NCBI GenBank assembly: GCA_031285485.1
Contig: JAITWC010000175.1
Coordinates: 1 to 14,915 of the forward strand
Length of the DNA: 14,915 nucleotides
Origin: Alistipes sp.
Lineage (GTDB): Bacteria > Bacteroidota > Bacteroidia > Bacteroidales > Rikenellaceae
Direction: 5' to 3'
In this document: piece after piece, positions 1-7,581 of the stretch
How positions within the stretch are numbered: the first letter of the stretch is position 1
Layout: each line of letters begins with the position of its first letter
The notes under the pieces: generated by a model
What the model was told of the DNA's origin: nothing
The model's input: the letters and a program-made list of their open reading frames with translations, nothing else
Databases searched by the model: none
Program-made: the position numbers and the translations under genes

Positions 1-50
1 ATACTTAGCTTTATTCATCCCCATTCTGCCGTTTTCTCGCGGGGTTTCGC

Positions 51-58
51 TACCTTTG
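51..58 (+). promoter_or_regulatory. Bacteroidota -7 promoter box of valS
   Basis: TACCTTTG matches the Bacteroidota sigma-ABfr -7 consensus TAnnTTTG exactly and lies 20 bp before the valS start codon, so a short leader is expected. A -33 TTTG is not clear; TCTG at 25-28 is the closest and its spacing of 22 bp is slightly long. The call rests on the -7 box and its position. Confidence 0.65.
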
Positions 59-78
59 CGCACTCAAAATTTAAATGC

Positions 79-2712
79 ATGAAGGCTCCGAAGAATTATC
101 AACCCGCAGAGATAGAGGGCAAATGGTACGACTATTGGGAATCGAAGGGCTTTTTCCACTCCGAGCCCGACGGCCGCACGCCCTACACGATAGTCATCCC
201 GCCGCCCAACGTGACGGGCATCCTCCACATGGGCCACATTCTGAACAACACGCTTCAGGACGTCCTCACCCGCCGCGCACGCATGTCGGGCCTCAACGCC
301 TGCTGGGTGCCGGGCACCGATCACGCCTCGATCTCGACCGAGGCGAAGGTGGTGGCGATGCTGCGCGAGAAGGGCATTTCGAAGAGCGACCTCACGCGCG
401 ACCGGTTTATGGAGTACGCCTGGGAGTGGCGCGAGAAGTATGGCGGCATAATCCTGAAGCAGTTGCGCACGCTGGGTGCCTCGTGCGACTGGCAGCGGAC
501 GAAGTTCACGATGGATGCCGACATGAGCGAGAGCGTGATCAAGGTCTTCGTCGACCTCCACGGCAAGGGGCTGATATATCGCGGCGTGCGGATGGTGAAC
601 TGGGATCCCGCCGCCCGCACTGCGCTCAGCGACGAGGAGGTGATCCACCGCGAGACGCAGGGCAAACTCTACTATCTGCGCTACATGATCGAAGGGGGTG
701 ACGGCTACGTGGTGGTTGCCACGACCCGTCCCGAAACCATTCTCGGCGACGTGGCGGTGTGCGTAAACCCCGCCGACGGGCGTTACGCCGCTCTGCGCGG
801 CAAGCGCGTCACAGTCCCGTTGGTGAACCGCTCCGTGCCCGTCATCGAGGACGATTACGTCGAGGTGGAGTTCGGCACCGGAGCGCTCAAGATCACCCCC
901 GCCCACGACGTCAACGACTACGTGCTGGGCGAGAGGTTCAGCCTCGAAACCATCGACATATTCAACGACGACGGCACCATGAACGACCGCGTGGGAATGT
1001 ACGTCGGGCAGGACCGTTTCGCCGTGCGCGAACAGATAGCGAAGGACCTCGAAGCCGCCGGGCTGATGGAGCGCGTCGAGGATTACACCAACAAGGTGGG
1101 TTACAGCGAACGCACCGGCGTCGCCATCGAGCCGAAGCTCTCCATGCAGTGGTTCCTGAAGATGGAGAGCCTCGCGAAACCGGCCCTCGAAGCGGTGATG
1201 GACGACACCGTGAGGTTTGTTCCGGCGAAGTATAAAAACACCTACAACCACTGGATGAGCGGCATCAGGGACTGGTGCATCTCGCGGCAACTGTGGTGGG
1301 GACAGCGCATTCCCGCGTACTTCCTGCCCGCGACGGCGGGGGGTGGTTACGTGGTCGCCGAAACCCCCGACGAGGCGTTGAAGCTAGCTCGTGAAAAGAG
1401 CGGCGACGCGGCCCTGGCGCTCGCCGACCTGCGGCAGGACGAGGATGTGCTGGACACATGGTTCAGCTCGTGGCTGTGGCCGGTTTCGGTGTTCGACGGC
1501 ATCCGCAATCCCGACAACGCGGACATAAAGTACTACTACCCGACGAACGACCTTGTGACCGCCCCCGACATAATCTTCTTCTGGGTGGCGCGCATGATAA
1601 TGTCGGGCCTCGAATACAGGGGCGGGCGACCTTTCGGCGCGGTCTACTTCAACGGCACCGTGCGCGACAAGTTTGGCCGCAAGATGTCGAAATCGCTCGG
1701 CAACTCGCCCGACCCTTTGGATTTGATCGCCAGGTACGGCGCCGACGGAGTCCGCCTCGGCATGATGCTCTCCACCTCGGCCGGCAACGATATAATGTTC
1801 GACGAGGCGATGTGCGAACAGGGCCGCAACTTCGGCAACAAGATCTGGAACGCGTGGAAACTCGTCGAGAGCTGGCGCGACGGTGCCGTGGCGGGCGCGC
1901 AGCCCGAGTCGGCGCGACTGGCGGGCGAGTGGTTCGAGGCGGCGCTGTCGAAGGCGTTGGCGCAGATCGACGCCGACTTCGCCGAGTACCGCATCTCGGA
2001 CGCGCTGATGACGACCTACAAGCTGTTCTGGGACGACTTCTCGGGCTGGTACCTTGAGATCGTGAAACCGGCCTACGGCGCCGCCATCGACCCCGCGACG
2101 CTCGCCCGGGCCATCGACTTTTTCGAGCGGCTGCTGCAAATGCTCCACCCGTTCATTCCGTTCGTCACCGAGGAGCTGTGGCACTGTACCCGCGAACGTT
2201 CGGCCGACGACTGCGTGACGGTAAGCAGCATGCCCACGGCGGCGGAGCAGCGGCCCGAACCGCTCGCCCGTTTCGACCTGATGCGCGAGGCGGTGACCGC
2301 CATCCGCGCCATCCGCCGCACGCGCAACATCCCGATGCGGGACGCGATCGACCTCAAGGTGGCCGCGGACGAGAACTACCCCGCCGAACTCGCCCCGGTG
2401 CTCTCAAAGATGGCGGGCCTCGCCTCCATCGAGCCGGTGAGCGCCAAGGCCCCCGACTGGGACGCGTTCATAGTGAAGACCACCCAATACTTCGTGCCGG
2501 TGGGAGCGGCGTTCGACCGCGACGCCGAGCTGGAGAAGCTGCGCGGGGAGCTGAAGTATCAGCAGGGGTTCCTGGCAACGGTGATGAAAAAGCTCTCCAA
2601 CGAGCGGTTCGTGGCCTCGGCGCCGCCCGCCGTGGTGGCCGCCGAGCAGACCAAGCGCGCCGACGCCGAGGCACGCATCGCCGCGCTGGAACAGCGCATG
2701 GGGTCGATCTGA
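79..2712 (+). CDS. valS: Valyl-tRNA synthetase (ValRS)
   Basis: Cytosolic class I aminoacyl-tRNA synthetase of 877 aa that charges tRNA-Val with valine. The HIGH motif is HMGH near residues 50-53, after PPPNVTG. The KMSKS motif is intact near residues 535-539 (GRKMSKSLGNS). The CP1 editing domain lies around 200-340, with TTRPETILGD near 213 and GTGALKITPAHD further on, so hydrolysis of mischarged Thr-tRNA should be intact. WCISRQLWWGQRIP near 398 marks the return to the Rossmann fold. The anticodon-binding domain follows at about 600-760. The last 65 residues are charged and helical, as in the ValRS C-terminal coiled-coil tRNA-binding arm. Length is normal for the family. The ATG at 79 gives MKAPKNYQPAEIEGKWYDYW, the usual N-terminus. 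It is monocistronic, with its own promoter box and a terminator 30 bp after the stop. Confidence 0.98.
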   Translation: MKAPKNYQPAEIEGKWYDYWESKGFFHSEPDGRTPYTIVIPPPNVTGILHMGHILNNTLQDVLTRRARMSGLNACWVPGTDHASISTEAKVVAMLREKGISKSDLTRDRFMEYAWEWREKYGGIILKQLRTLGASCDWQRTKFTMDADMSESVIKVFVDLHGKGLIYRGVRMVNWDPAARTALSDEEVIHRETQGKLYYLRYMIEGGDGYVVVATTRPETILGDVAVCVNPADGRYAALRGKRVTVPLVNRSVPVIEDDYVEVEFGTGALKITPAHDVNDYVLGERFSLETIDIFNDDGTMNDRVGMYVGQDRFAVREQIAKDLEAAGLMERVEDYTNKVGYSERTGVAIEPKLSMQWFLKMESLAKPALEAVMDDTVRFVPAKYKNTYNHWMSGIRDWCISRQLWWGQRIPAYFLPATAGGGYVVAETPDEALKLAREKSGDAALALADLRQDEDVLDTWFSSWLWPVSVFDGIRNPDNADIKYYYPTNDLVTAPDIIFFWVARMIMSGLEYRGGRPFGAVYFNGTVRDKFGRKMSKSLGNSPDPLDLIARYGADGVRLGMMLSTSAGNDIMFDEAMCEQGRNFGNKIWNAWKLVESWRDGAVAGAQPESARLAGEWFEAALSKALAQIDADFAEYRISDALMTTYKLFWDDFSGWYLEIVKPAYGAAIDPATLARAIDFFERLLQMLHPFIPFVTEELWHCTRERSADDCVTVSSMPTAAEQRPEPLARFDLMREAVTAIRAIRRTRNIPMRDAIDLKVAADENYPAELAPVLSKMAGLASIEPVSAKAPDWDAFIVKTTQYFVPVGAAFDRDAELEKLRGELKYQQGFLATVMKKLSNERFVASAPPAVVAAEQTKRADAEARIAALEQRMGSI

Positions 2713-2741
2713 GGGTCGGGCCTGAAATCGGGATCCGAACT

Positions 2742-2776
2742 GCAACCCGCCCGCGCGATGCGCGGGCGTTGCTTTT
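2742..2776 (+). terminator. Rho-independent terminator of valS
   Basis: GCAAC (2742-2746) pairs with GTTGC (2768-2772), and GCCCGCGC (2749-2756) pairs with GCGCGGGC (2760-2767). This gives a 13-bp stem with a 2-nt CC bulge and a 3-nt loop, followed directly by TTTT. It starts 30 bp after the valS stop codon. Confidence 0.75.
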
Positions 2777-3105
2777 CGGGCGTCTCTTTCGTGCCGGGCG
2801 ACCGGTTCGCCGACGCCGCCGGGTGGGGCCGCGGCGCGGGGGGAGCGATCGACCGGATAGCCGTCGCGGCGCCGTCCGTGGACGACGGCGTGTCCGAGGG
2901 CTCTTTCGCCCCGTCGTCCGCGGACGAAACCATTGCCGAGCCCTCTTTTGCCCCGTCGTCCGCGGACGGCGTTCCGCGCGGGCCTTTTCGATCGCGTCCG
3001 GCCCCGGAAAGCGTCGCCGGAACCGGCGTGCCCATCGCACCGTGCCTGCCTTCTCCCCTCCCCGCCAACGCCGGGACGAAAGAGAAGGGGAACGGCCCGG
3101 GTATC
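2777..3105. other. Non-coding convergent gap between valS and the M13 peptidase gene
   Basis: This stretch holds no gene I can support. Open frames cross it on both strands, but they are low complexity (Gly, Arg, Ser, Pro and Ala rich), have no recognisable domain, and run through the flanking terminators. GC content is visibly very high. The one clear structure is the 42-bp repeat array at 2870-2971. The rest shows no promoter box or RNA gene that I recognise. Confidence 0.6.
2870..2971. repeat. 42-bp tandem repeat array A, palindromic and closed by inverted repeats
   Basis: The 12-bp core cgtccgCGGACG recurs at 2873, 2915 and 2957, exactly 42 bp apart. The first copy has T in place of C at 2879; copies 2 and 3 are perfect palindromes, and copy 2 extends to 14 bp. 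Units 1 and 2 agree at 32 of 42 positions; the third unit is degenerate after the core. The outer 15-mers at 2870-2884 and 2957-2971 are inverted copies of each other with one mismatch, so the whole 102-bp element can fold back. It sits between the convergent terminators of valS and the M13 gene. Function unknown. Confidence 0.8.
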
Positions 3106-3109
3106 GAAC

Positions 3110-3143
3110 AAAAAAAACTTGCGGGAATGAAGTCCCGCAAGTT
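3110..3143 (-). terminator. Rho-independent terminator of the pgk/M13 peptidase transcript
   Basis: A perfect 11-bp inverted repeat (AACTTGCGGGA at 3116-3126, TCCCGCAAGTT at 3133-3143) surrounds a 6-nt loop. On the minus strand the stem is followed by a run of eight T (complement of 3110-3117). It begins 23 bp after the stop codon of the M13 gene. The plus-strand side has only a short CCTTTT, so it mainly serves the minus strand. Confidence 0.9.
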
Positions 3144-3166
3144 CCTTTTACAGCCGAGTGTAAAAA

Positions 3167-5173
3167 CTACCAGATGACCACCCTGTTTTCGGGCGCCAGG
3201 TACATCGGGCCGTCCGTGATGCCGAACGCCCGGTAGAAGGATTCGAGGTTTTTGACCGCTCCGTCCACCCTCCATTTACCGAGCGAGTGTTCGTCCACCT
3301 TGGTGAGGCGGGCTATCTCCTCGTCGCGGATGTTCTGGGCCCACAGCGCGGCGTAGGCGAGGTAGAACCGCTGGTCGGCGGCGAAGCCGTCTATCGGCGC
3401 GGGTTCGGCCCCACCCGTCGCGTCGCGCAGCGCGGTGTAGGCCACGCGCAAACCTCCCTGGTCGGCGATGTTCTCGCCGAGCGAGAAACGTCCGTTGGCG
3501 TTGAGGCCCGGCTGCACCTCGATGGCGTCGTACTGGGCCACCAGCACGTCGGCCAGCTTGTTGAACGCCTCGGCGTCGGCCTCCGTCCACCAGTCGGCCA
3601 GGTTGCCCTCCTTGTCGAACTGCCGTCCCATGTCGTCGAAACCGTGGGTCATCTCGTGGCCTATCACCACACCGATGGCGCCGTAGTTGACCGCGTCGTC
3701 GGCGTCGGGGTTGAAGAACGGGGGCTGGAGGATCGCCGCGGGGAAACATATCTCGTTCGACGACGGGTTGTAGTACGCGTTCACCGTCTGGGGGCTCATG
3801 TACCACTTCGACTTGTCGACCGGCTTACCGGCTTCGGCCATGTTGTCGTCGGAGTGCCATGCGCCGGCGCGTTTGATGTTCTGCCAGTAGCTGAGCGCGG
3901 GGTCGATCTCAAGCGTCGAGTAGTCTTTCCACCTGTCGGGATAGCCTATCTTGACGGTGAAGGTGGCGAGCTTTTCGAGCGCCCGGGCCTTGGTCTCGCC
4001 CGACATCCATTCGAGGTTTTCGATGTGCCGGCCGAGCGCTGTCTGAAGGTCGCCCACGAGTTTGAGCATCCGCTCCTTGCTTGCCGGAGGGAAGTACTTC
4101 GCGACGTACATCTCGCCCACCGCCTCGCCGAGGGTGCTGTTGGGTACGCCCAGGGCGCGTTTCCACCGCGGGCGCGGCTCCTGCTGGCCCGACATGGTGC
4201 GGCCGTGGAACTCGAAACTCGCGTTGTGCATGTCGTCGTCGAGCGAACCCGCCGCGGCGTCGAGCATGTGGAACGCCAGATAGTAGTTGAGCCTGGCGCG
4301 GTCGCCCGAGAGAACTTCGTTGGCAACGGCCATAACCTTCGGATGGGCCACGTTGACGTGGGTGACGGCGGGCACCTTCAGCGCCTCGAACCACGCGTCC
4401 CAGTCGATCGCCGGGTAGTCGGCCTTGAGGTCTTCGACGCTCACCTTGTTGTAACTGTTGTAGGGGTCGCGCAGTTCGACGTTGGAGAGCGACGCCCCGG
4501 CGATCTTAGTCTCGATCTCCATGACGGCATCGACCGCCGCCTTCGCGTCGCCGTAACCGGCCATCGTGAACACCGTCTCGATGTAGGTGCGGTAGGCCGC
4601 GCGGATCGCCTCGTTCTCGGCGTCGAGATAGTAGTCGCGGTTGCCCATCCCCAGGCCCGACTGCGCGAGGTTGAGTATGCCCGTGGAGCTGTCCATCATG
4701 TCGGCATCTACGTATGGCGAGAAGAACGGCGAACCGATGGCCCTCTGGATCCCGGCCAGCAGGCGCGACAGATTTTCGCGGCCCAGCGACACGGCGATAG
4801 TCCCGAGGTCTTGCCTGACGGGTTCGAGCTTCTCGGTGTTGAGCCTCACCGAGTCGAGCCCCAGACGGTAGAGGTCGCCTATCTTCTGTTCGACGCTGCC
4901 TTTGGTCGCGGTCGTCTTCTCCATCTCGGCGAACAGGTCCCGGATCCGGATCTCGTTGTTTTCCCTGAGCACGTCGAACGAGCCGTAGCGCGCGAACTCG
5001 GGTTTGAGCGGATGGGCCTTCTGCCAGCCACCGGTGGCGTATTCATAGAAATCTTCCGACGGGGCGACGCTCAGATCGAAATTCGCGGGGTCTATCCCCG
5101 GCACCTTTTTTTCCACATTTCCGCCACAAGCCGCCATACCTGCCATCAAACCGATAACGATCGATCGTTTCAT
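3167..5173 (-). CDS. M13 family zinc metallopeptidase, lipoprotein (PepO/neprilysin-like)
   Basis: Secreted zinc endopeptidase of the neprilysin family, 668 aa, the normal length. Such enzymes cut small peptides. The N-terminus MKRSIVIGLMAGMAAC ends in a lipobox with Cys16, so the protein is predicted to be a lipid-anchored envelope protein processed by the signal peptidase also encoded in this window (lspA). The zinc site is HEMTH near residues 505-509, with the downstream ligand Glu in ENIAD near 566-570. The conserved NAYYNPSSNEICFPA substrate-binding segment lies about 45 residues before the zinc motif. The N-terminal M13 domain spans roughly 25-420. The C-terminus ends in RVVIW, like the conserved end of the family. 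It starts 11 bp after the pgk stop, so the two are probably co-transcribed, and a strong terminator follows. The natural substrate cannot be read from the sequence. Confidence 0.93.
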   Translation of the reverse strand: MKRSIVIGLMAGMAACGGNVEKKVPGIDPANFDLSVAPSEDFYEYATGGWQKAHPLKPEFARYGSFDVLRENNEIRIRDLFAEMEKTTATKGSVEQKIGDLYRLGLDSVRLNTEKLEPVRQDLGTIAVSLGRENLSRLLAGIQRAIGSPFFSPYVDADMMDSSTGILNLAQSGLGMGNRDYYLDAENEAIRAAYRTYIETVFTMAGYGDAKAAVDAVMEIETKIAGASLSNVELRDPYNSYNKVSVEDLKADYPAIDWDAWFEALKVPAVTHVNVAHPKVMAVANEVLSGDRARLNYYLAFHMLDAAAGSLDDDMHNASFEFHGRTMSGQQEPRPRWKRALGVPNSTLGEAVGEMYVAKYFPPASKERMLKLVGDLQTALGRHIENLEWMSGETKARALEKLATFTVKIGYPDRWKDYSTLEIDPALSYWQNIKRAGAWHSDDNMAEAGKPVDKSKWYMSPQTVNAYYNPSSNEICFPAAILQPPFFNPDADDAVNYGAIGVVIGHEMTHGFDDMGRQFDKEGNLADWWTEADAEAFNKLADVLVAQYDAIEVQPGLNANGRFSLGENIADQGGLRVAYTALRDATGGAEPAPIDGFAADQRFYLAYAALWAQNIRDEEIARLTKVDEHSLGKWRVDGAVKNLESFYRAFGITDGPMYLAPENRVVIW

Positions 5174-5184
5174 ATTTCCCGCAG

Positions 5185-6444
5185 TTATTTTCGTATCGCC
5201 GCGACACCGGGAAGTTCCTTGCCCTCGATGTATTCGAGCAGGGCGCCGCCGCCGGTGGAGTTATACGACACTTTGCTTGCGAGGCCGAACTTGTTGATGG
5301 CGGCCACGCTGTCTCCTCCGCCTATGAGCGAGAACGCACCGGCGGCTGTGGCCTCGACGATGGCGTCGGCCACGGCGCGCGTTCCGGCCGCGAACTTGTC
5401 GAACTCGAACACTCCCACGGGGCCGTTCCACAGGATGGTCTTCTGGCCCTTGATGGCATCGACGAACATGGCGGTACCATTCTTGCCGATGTCCATGCCT
5501 TCCCAACCTTTGGGGATCGAGTCGACGTCGCACTCCTTGACGTTGGCGTCGGCGGCGAACTTGTCTCCGCACAGCGCGTCGGGCGAGAAGTAGAGCTTCA
5601 CTCCCTTAGCTTTGGCCTTGGCCATGATGTCGAGTGCGAGCGGGTGCATATCTTTTTCGTTCATCGAGTCGCCCACGTCCTGACCCTGCGCCGAGGCGAA
5701 GGTGTAGGTCATGCCGCCCGAGATGATGAGGCTGTCGACCTTCTCCATCAGTTTTTCGATAATGACGATCTTGGTCGAGACTTTCGCGCCGCCGAGGATC
5801 GCCATGAACGGGCGGCCGGGGTTCGACATAACGCCATCGATCGCTTTCAACTCGTTCTCCATCACGTAGCCGAACATCTTGTCGTTCGGAAAATAGTCGG
5901 CGATCAGGGCGGTGGAGGCGTGCGCGCGGTGGGCGGTGCCGAATGCGTCGTTGACGTAGACGTCGGCGTAGGACGCGAGACGCTTGGTGAACTCCTTCTG
6001 ACTCGCCTTTACCTCGGACTTTGCGGCTTTCTTCTCCTCTTCGGTGGCGTCTTCGGCAAGGCCCCTCGGTTTACCTTCCTCCTCGGCATAAAAACGGAGG
6101 TTTTCGAGCATCATCACCTGACCGGGCTTGAGTGCGGCGGCCTTCTCGGCAGCCTTGTCGCCCCACGAGTCGCCGGCAAAGGCAACGGGGGTGCCGAGCA
6201 GTTTTTCGACCTCGCCCACGATGTGGCGCAGCGAGTACTTGTCGTCGTTGTTCTTCTTTGGCCTGCCCAGGTGCGACATCAGGATGACGGAGCCGCTGCC
6301 GGCCAGTACTTTTTTGATCGTGGGGATCGCGGCGCGGATGCGGGTTGCGTCGGTCACGTTGAAATTTTCGTCGAGGGGTACATTGAAGTCCACGCGGATG
6401 ATAGCGCGCTTGCCCCCGAAATCGTAGGTGTCGATAGATCTCAT
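5185..6444 (-). CDS. pgk: Phosphoglycerate kinase
   Basis: Cytosolic glycolytic enzyme transferring phosphate between 1,3-bisphosphoglycerate and ADP; 419 aa from the chosen start. Visible signatures are RVDFNVPLDENF near the N-terminus, LMSHLGRPK, YVNDAFGTAHRAHAS, ILGGAKVSTKI, WNGPVGVFEFDKFA, and the nucleotide-binding GGGDSVAAINKFG near the C-terminus. The frame is open to 6486, but I chose the ATG at 6444 (MRSIDTYDFGGKRAI) because it matches the usual PGK N-terminus; the 14 extra residues (Asn, Lys and Ile rich) do not. There is no Shine-Dalgarno sequence, as is common in Bacteroidota. Upstream is a divergent gap with the kbl remnant; downstream by 11 bp is the M13 peptidase gene. I found no clean -7 box for this gene: TACATTGC (complement of 6488-6495) is only a loose match. 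Confidence 0.97.
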   Translation of the reverse strand: MRSIDTYDFGGKRAIIRVDFNVPLDENFNVTDATRIRAAIPTIKKVLAGSGSVILMSHLGRPKKNNDDKYSLRHIVGEVEKLLGTPVAFAGDSWGDKAAEKAAALKPGQVMMLENLRFYAEEEGKPRGLAEDATEEEKKAAKSEVKASQKEFTKRLASYADVYVNDAFGTAHRAHASTALIADYFPNDKMFGYVMENELKAIDGVMSNPGRPFMAILGGAKVSTKIVIIEKLMEKVDSLIISGGMTYTFASAQGQDVGDSMNEKDMHPLALDIMAKAKAKGVKLYFSPDALCGDKFAADANVKECDVDSIPKGWEGMDIGKNGTAMFVDAIKGQKTILWNGPVGVFEFDKFAAGTRAVADAIVEATAAGAFSLIGGGDSVAAINKFGLASKVSYNSTGGGALLEYIEGKELPGVAAIRK

Positions 6445-6526
6445 TGTTATGGTATTTTGTTTTATGAAATGTCTGTTAAAAAGCACCGCAATGTACGAAC
6501 AAATCCCCGAAGTAAAAAATAATCGT

Positions 6527-6534
6527 TACCTTTG
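6527..6534 (+). promoter_or_regulatory. Bacteroidota -7 promoter box ahead of the kbl remnant and lrp-queD-polA-rlmN
   Basis: TACCTTTG is an exact match to TAnnTTTG, 28 bp before the ATG of the kbl remnant. No TTTG is seen at the expected -33 distance. It is the only good promoter box I see for the plus-strand gene string up to 11914, so the regulator, queD, polA and rlmN may be read from it through the pseudogene. Confidence 0.55.
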
Positions 6535-6562
6535 CTGACAATCCGAAACTGATCGCAGAATT

Positions 6563-7106
6563 ATGTACGGGGAAATGAAGCGCCACTTGCAGGCGGAGTT
6601 GCAAAGTATAAGGGAGGCGGGGCTGTATAATACGGAGCGCGTCATCGAAAGTCCGCAATCCTCCGAGATTGCAGTGGATGGCCGCCGCCGGTGCGCGGTT
6701 CCGGCTCGTGGTCACCGACGGAGTGTTTTCGATGGACGGCAACGTCGTCCCGCTCGACGATATCTGTGCGCTGGCGGAGAAATACGACGCCCTCGTAATG
6801 GTCGACGAGTGTCACTCCGCCGGGGTGGTGGGATCGACCGGCCGCGGGGTTACCGAACTGTTCGACCCGCGCGGGAAAGTGGGCATTATAACCGGCACAC
6901 TGGGCAAGGCGTTCGGCGGCGCGATAGGAGGTTTCACCACAGGCCGCAAGGAGATCATCGAACTTCTGAGGCAACGCTCGCGGCCCTATCTGTTCTCCAA
7001 CTCGCTCCCGCCGGCGGCGGTGTCGGCGAGGCACACCACCGAACCGCTCGACCGCTGCGTCGAAGCGTTCGTCAAGATCGGAAAACAACTAAACGTAATA
7101 AGCTGA
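6563..7106 (+). pseudogene. kbl: Glycine C-acetyltransferase (2-amino-3-ketobutyrate CoA ligase) remnant with two internal deletions
   Basis: The intact enzyme (about 395 aa, PLP-dependent) acts with threonine dehydrogenase in threonine breakdown. Three blocks of it remain, in order. Residues 1 to about 37 read MYGEMKRHLQAELQ...EAGLYNTERVIESPQ. After a frame change near 6670 comes the middle block FRLVVTDGVFSMDGN, MVDECHSAGVVG, the PLP-lysine motif GTLGKAFGGAIGG, and RQRSRPYLFSNSLPPA. Near 7020 it jumps in frame to the C-terminal HTTEPLDRCVEAFVKIGKQL. By comparison with the family, about 125 and about 90 residues are missing, including most of the N-terminal cofactor and CoA region. The first deletion shifts the frame, so no functional enzyme can be made. 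It keeps the promoter box and the 7-bp spacing to the regulator gene. The family identity is clear; the deletion sizes are estimates from memory of the family. Confidence 0.85.
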
Positions 7107-7113
7107 CGCCGCT

Positions 7114-7581
7114 ATGACACTCGACATGGACACTATCGACCGCACCATCCTGCGCCTGATGATGCGCAACGCCCGGATGCCCTATCTGGAGATAGCACGC
7201 GAATGTGGAATCTCCGGAGCCGCCATACACCAAAGGGTCAAAAAACTGACCGACACGGGAGTGATTCAAGGCACGCGCCTAATAGTCGACCCAAAGAGCC
7301 TCGGTTTCGACGTGTGTACCTTCATCGGCATCCAACTACGCGAGGTGTCGCTCCACGACAGCACCATCGAGGCGTTGCGCCGAGTGCCCGAGGTGGTGGA
7401 GTGCTACTTCCTGACGGGTAAATACAACCTCTTCATAAAGGTCTACTGCCGCGACAACGAACACCTGATGCACACCATATTCGACAAAATACTCACCGTG
7501 CAGGGCGTAATCACCACCGAGACCTTCATATCGCTCGACGAAACCTTCTCGCGGCAGGTCTCCATCGAGAATGTGCTATGA
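7114..7581 (+). CDS. Lrp/AsnC family transcriptional regulator
   Basis: Small DNA-binding regulator of 155 aa, the standard length. The N-terminal winged helix-turn-helix is at about residues 5-60 (MDTIDRTILRLM, then EIARECGISGAAIHQRVKKL). The C-terminal RAM ligand-binding and oligomerisation domain is at about 65-150 (VCTFIGIQL, VVECYFLTGKYNLFIKVYCRD, VITTETFISLDE). The family forms dimers to octamers and senses amino acids. It lies 7 bp after the kbl remnant, so it may once have controlled threonine or glycine use; this is inferred from position. Its last bases overlap queD by 4 bp (ATGA), suggesting translational coupling. The start at 7114 is chosen for spacing; the ATG at 7126 is a possible alternative. 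The gene shows no damage although its neighbour is decayed. Confidence 0.93.
   Translation: MTLDMDTIDRTILRLMMRNARMPYLEIARECGISGAAIHQRVKKLTDTGVIQGTRLIVDPKSLGFDVCTFIGIQLREVSLHDSTIEALRRVPEVVECYFLTGKYNLFIKVYCRDNEHLMHTIFDKILTVQGVITTETFISLDETFSRQVSIENVL

Noticed and set aside
64..1290. Long minus-strand frame opposite valS (and similar long frames opposite polA and the M13 gene)
   Set aside because: High GC at third codon positions leaves antisense frames open. The sense strand has full-length conserved enzymes with all motifs, and the antisense products have no recognisable domain.
2870..2971. Possible CRISPR-like array
   Set aside because: The repeated core is only 12 bp, units are tandem and partly conserved over their full length, there are no unique spacers and no cas genes. 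The same applies to the arrays at 11938 and 13417.
2758..3177. A 139-residue plus-strand frame with 14-residue internal repeats
   Set aside because: The periodicity comes from the 42-bp DNA repeat and appears in other frames and on the other strand too. The frame runs through the minus-strand terminator and has no domain or plausible start signal.
6445..6486. N-terminal extension of pgk by 14 residues
   Set aside because: The extension is AT-rich, unlike PGK N-termini, and the ATG at 6444 gives the expected family start.
6488..6495. TACATTGC on the minus strand as the pgk promoter
   Set aside because: It departs from TAnnTTTG at two positions and lacks a good -33 element, so I do not list it as a feature.
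6669..7106. A separate intact 145-residue aminotransferase-like gene
   Set aside because: It is the middle and C-terminal part of kbl without the N-terminal region and with a second internal deletion; a PLP enzyme of this fold type would not be complete.
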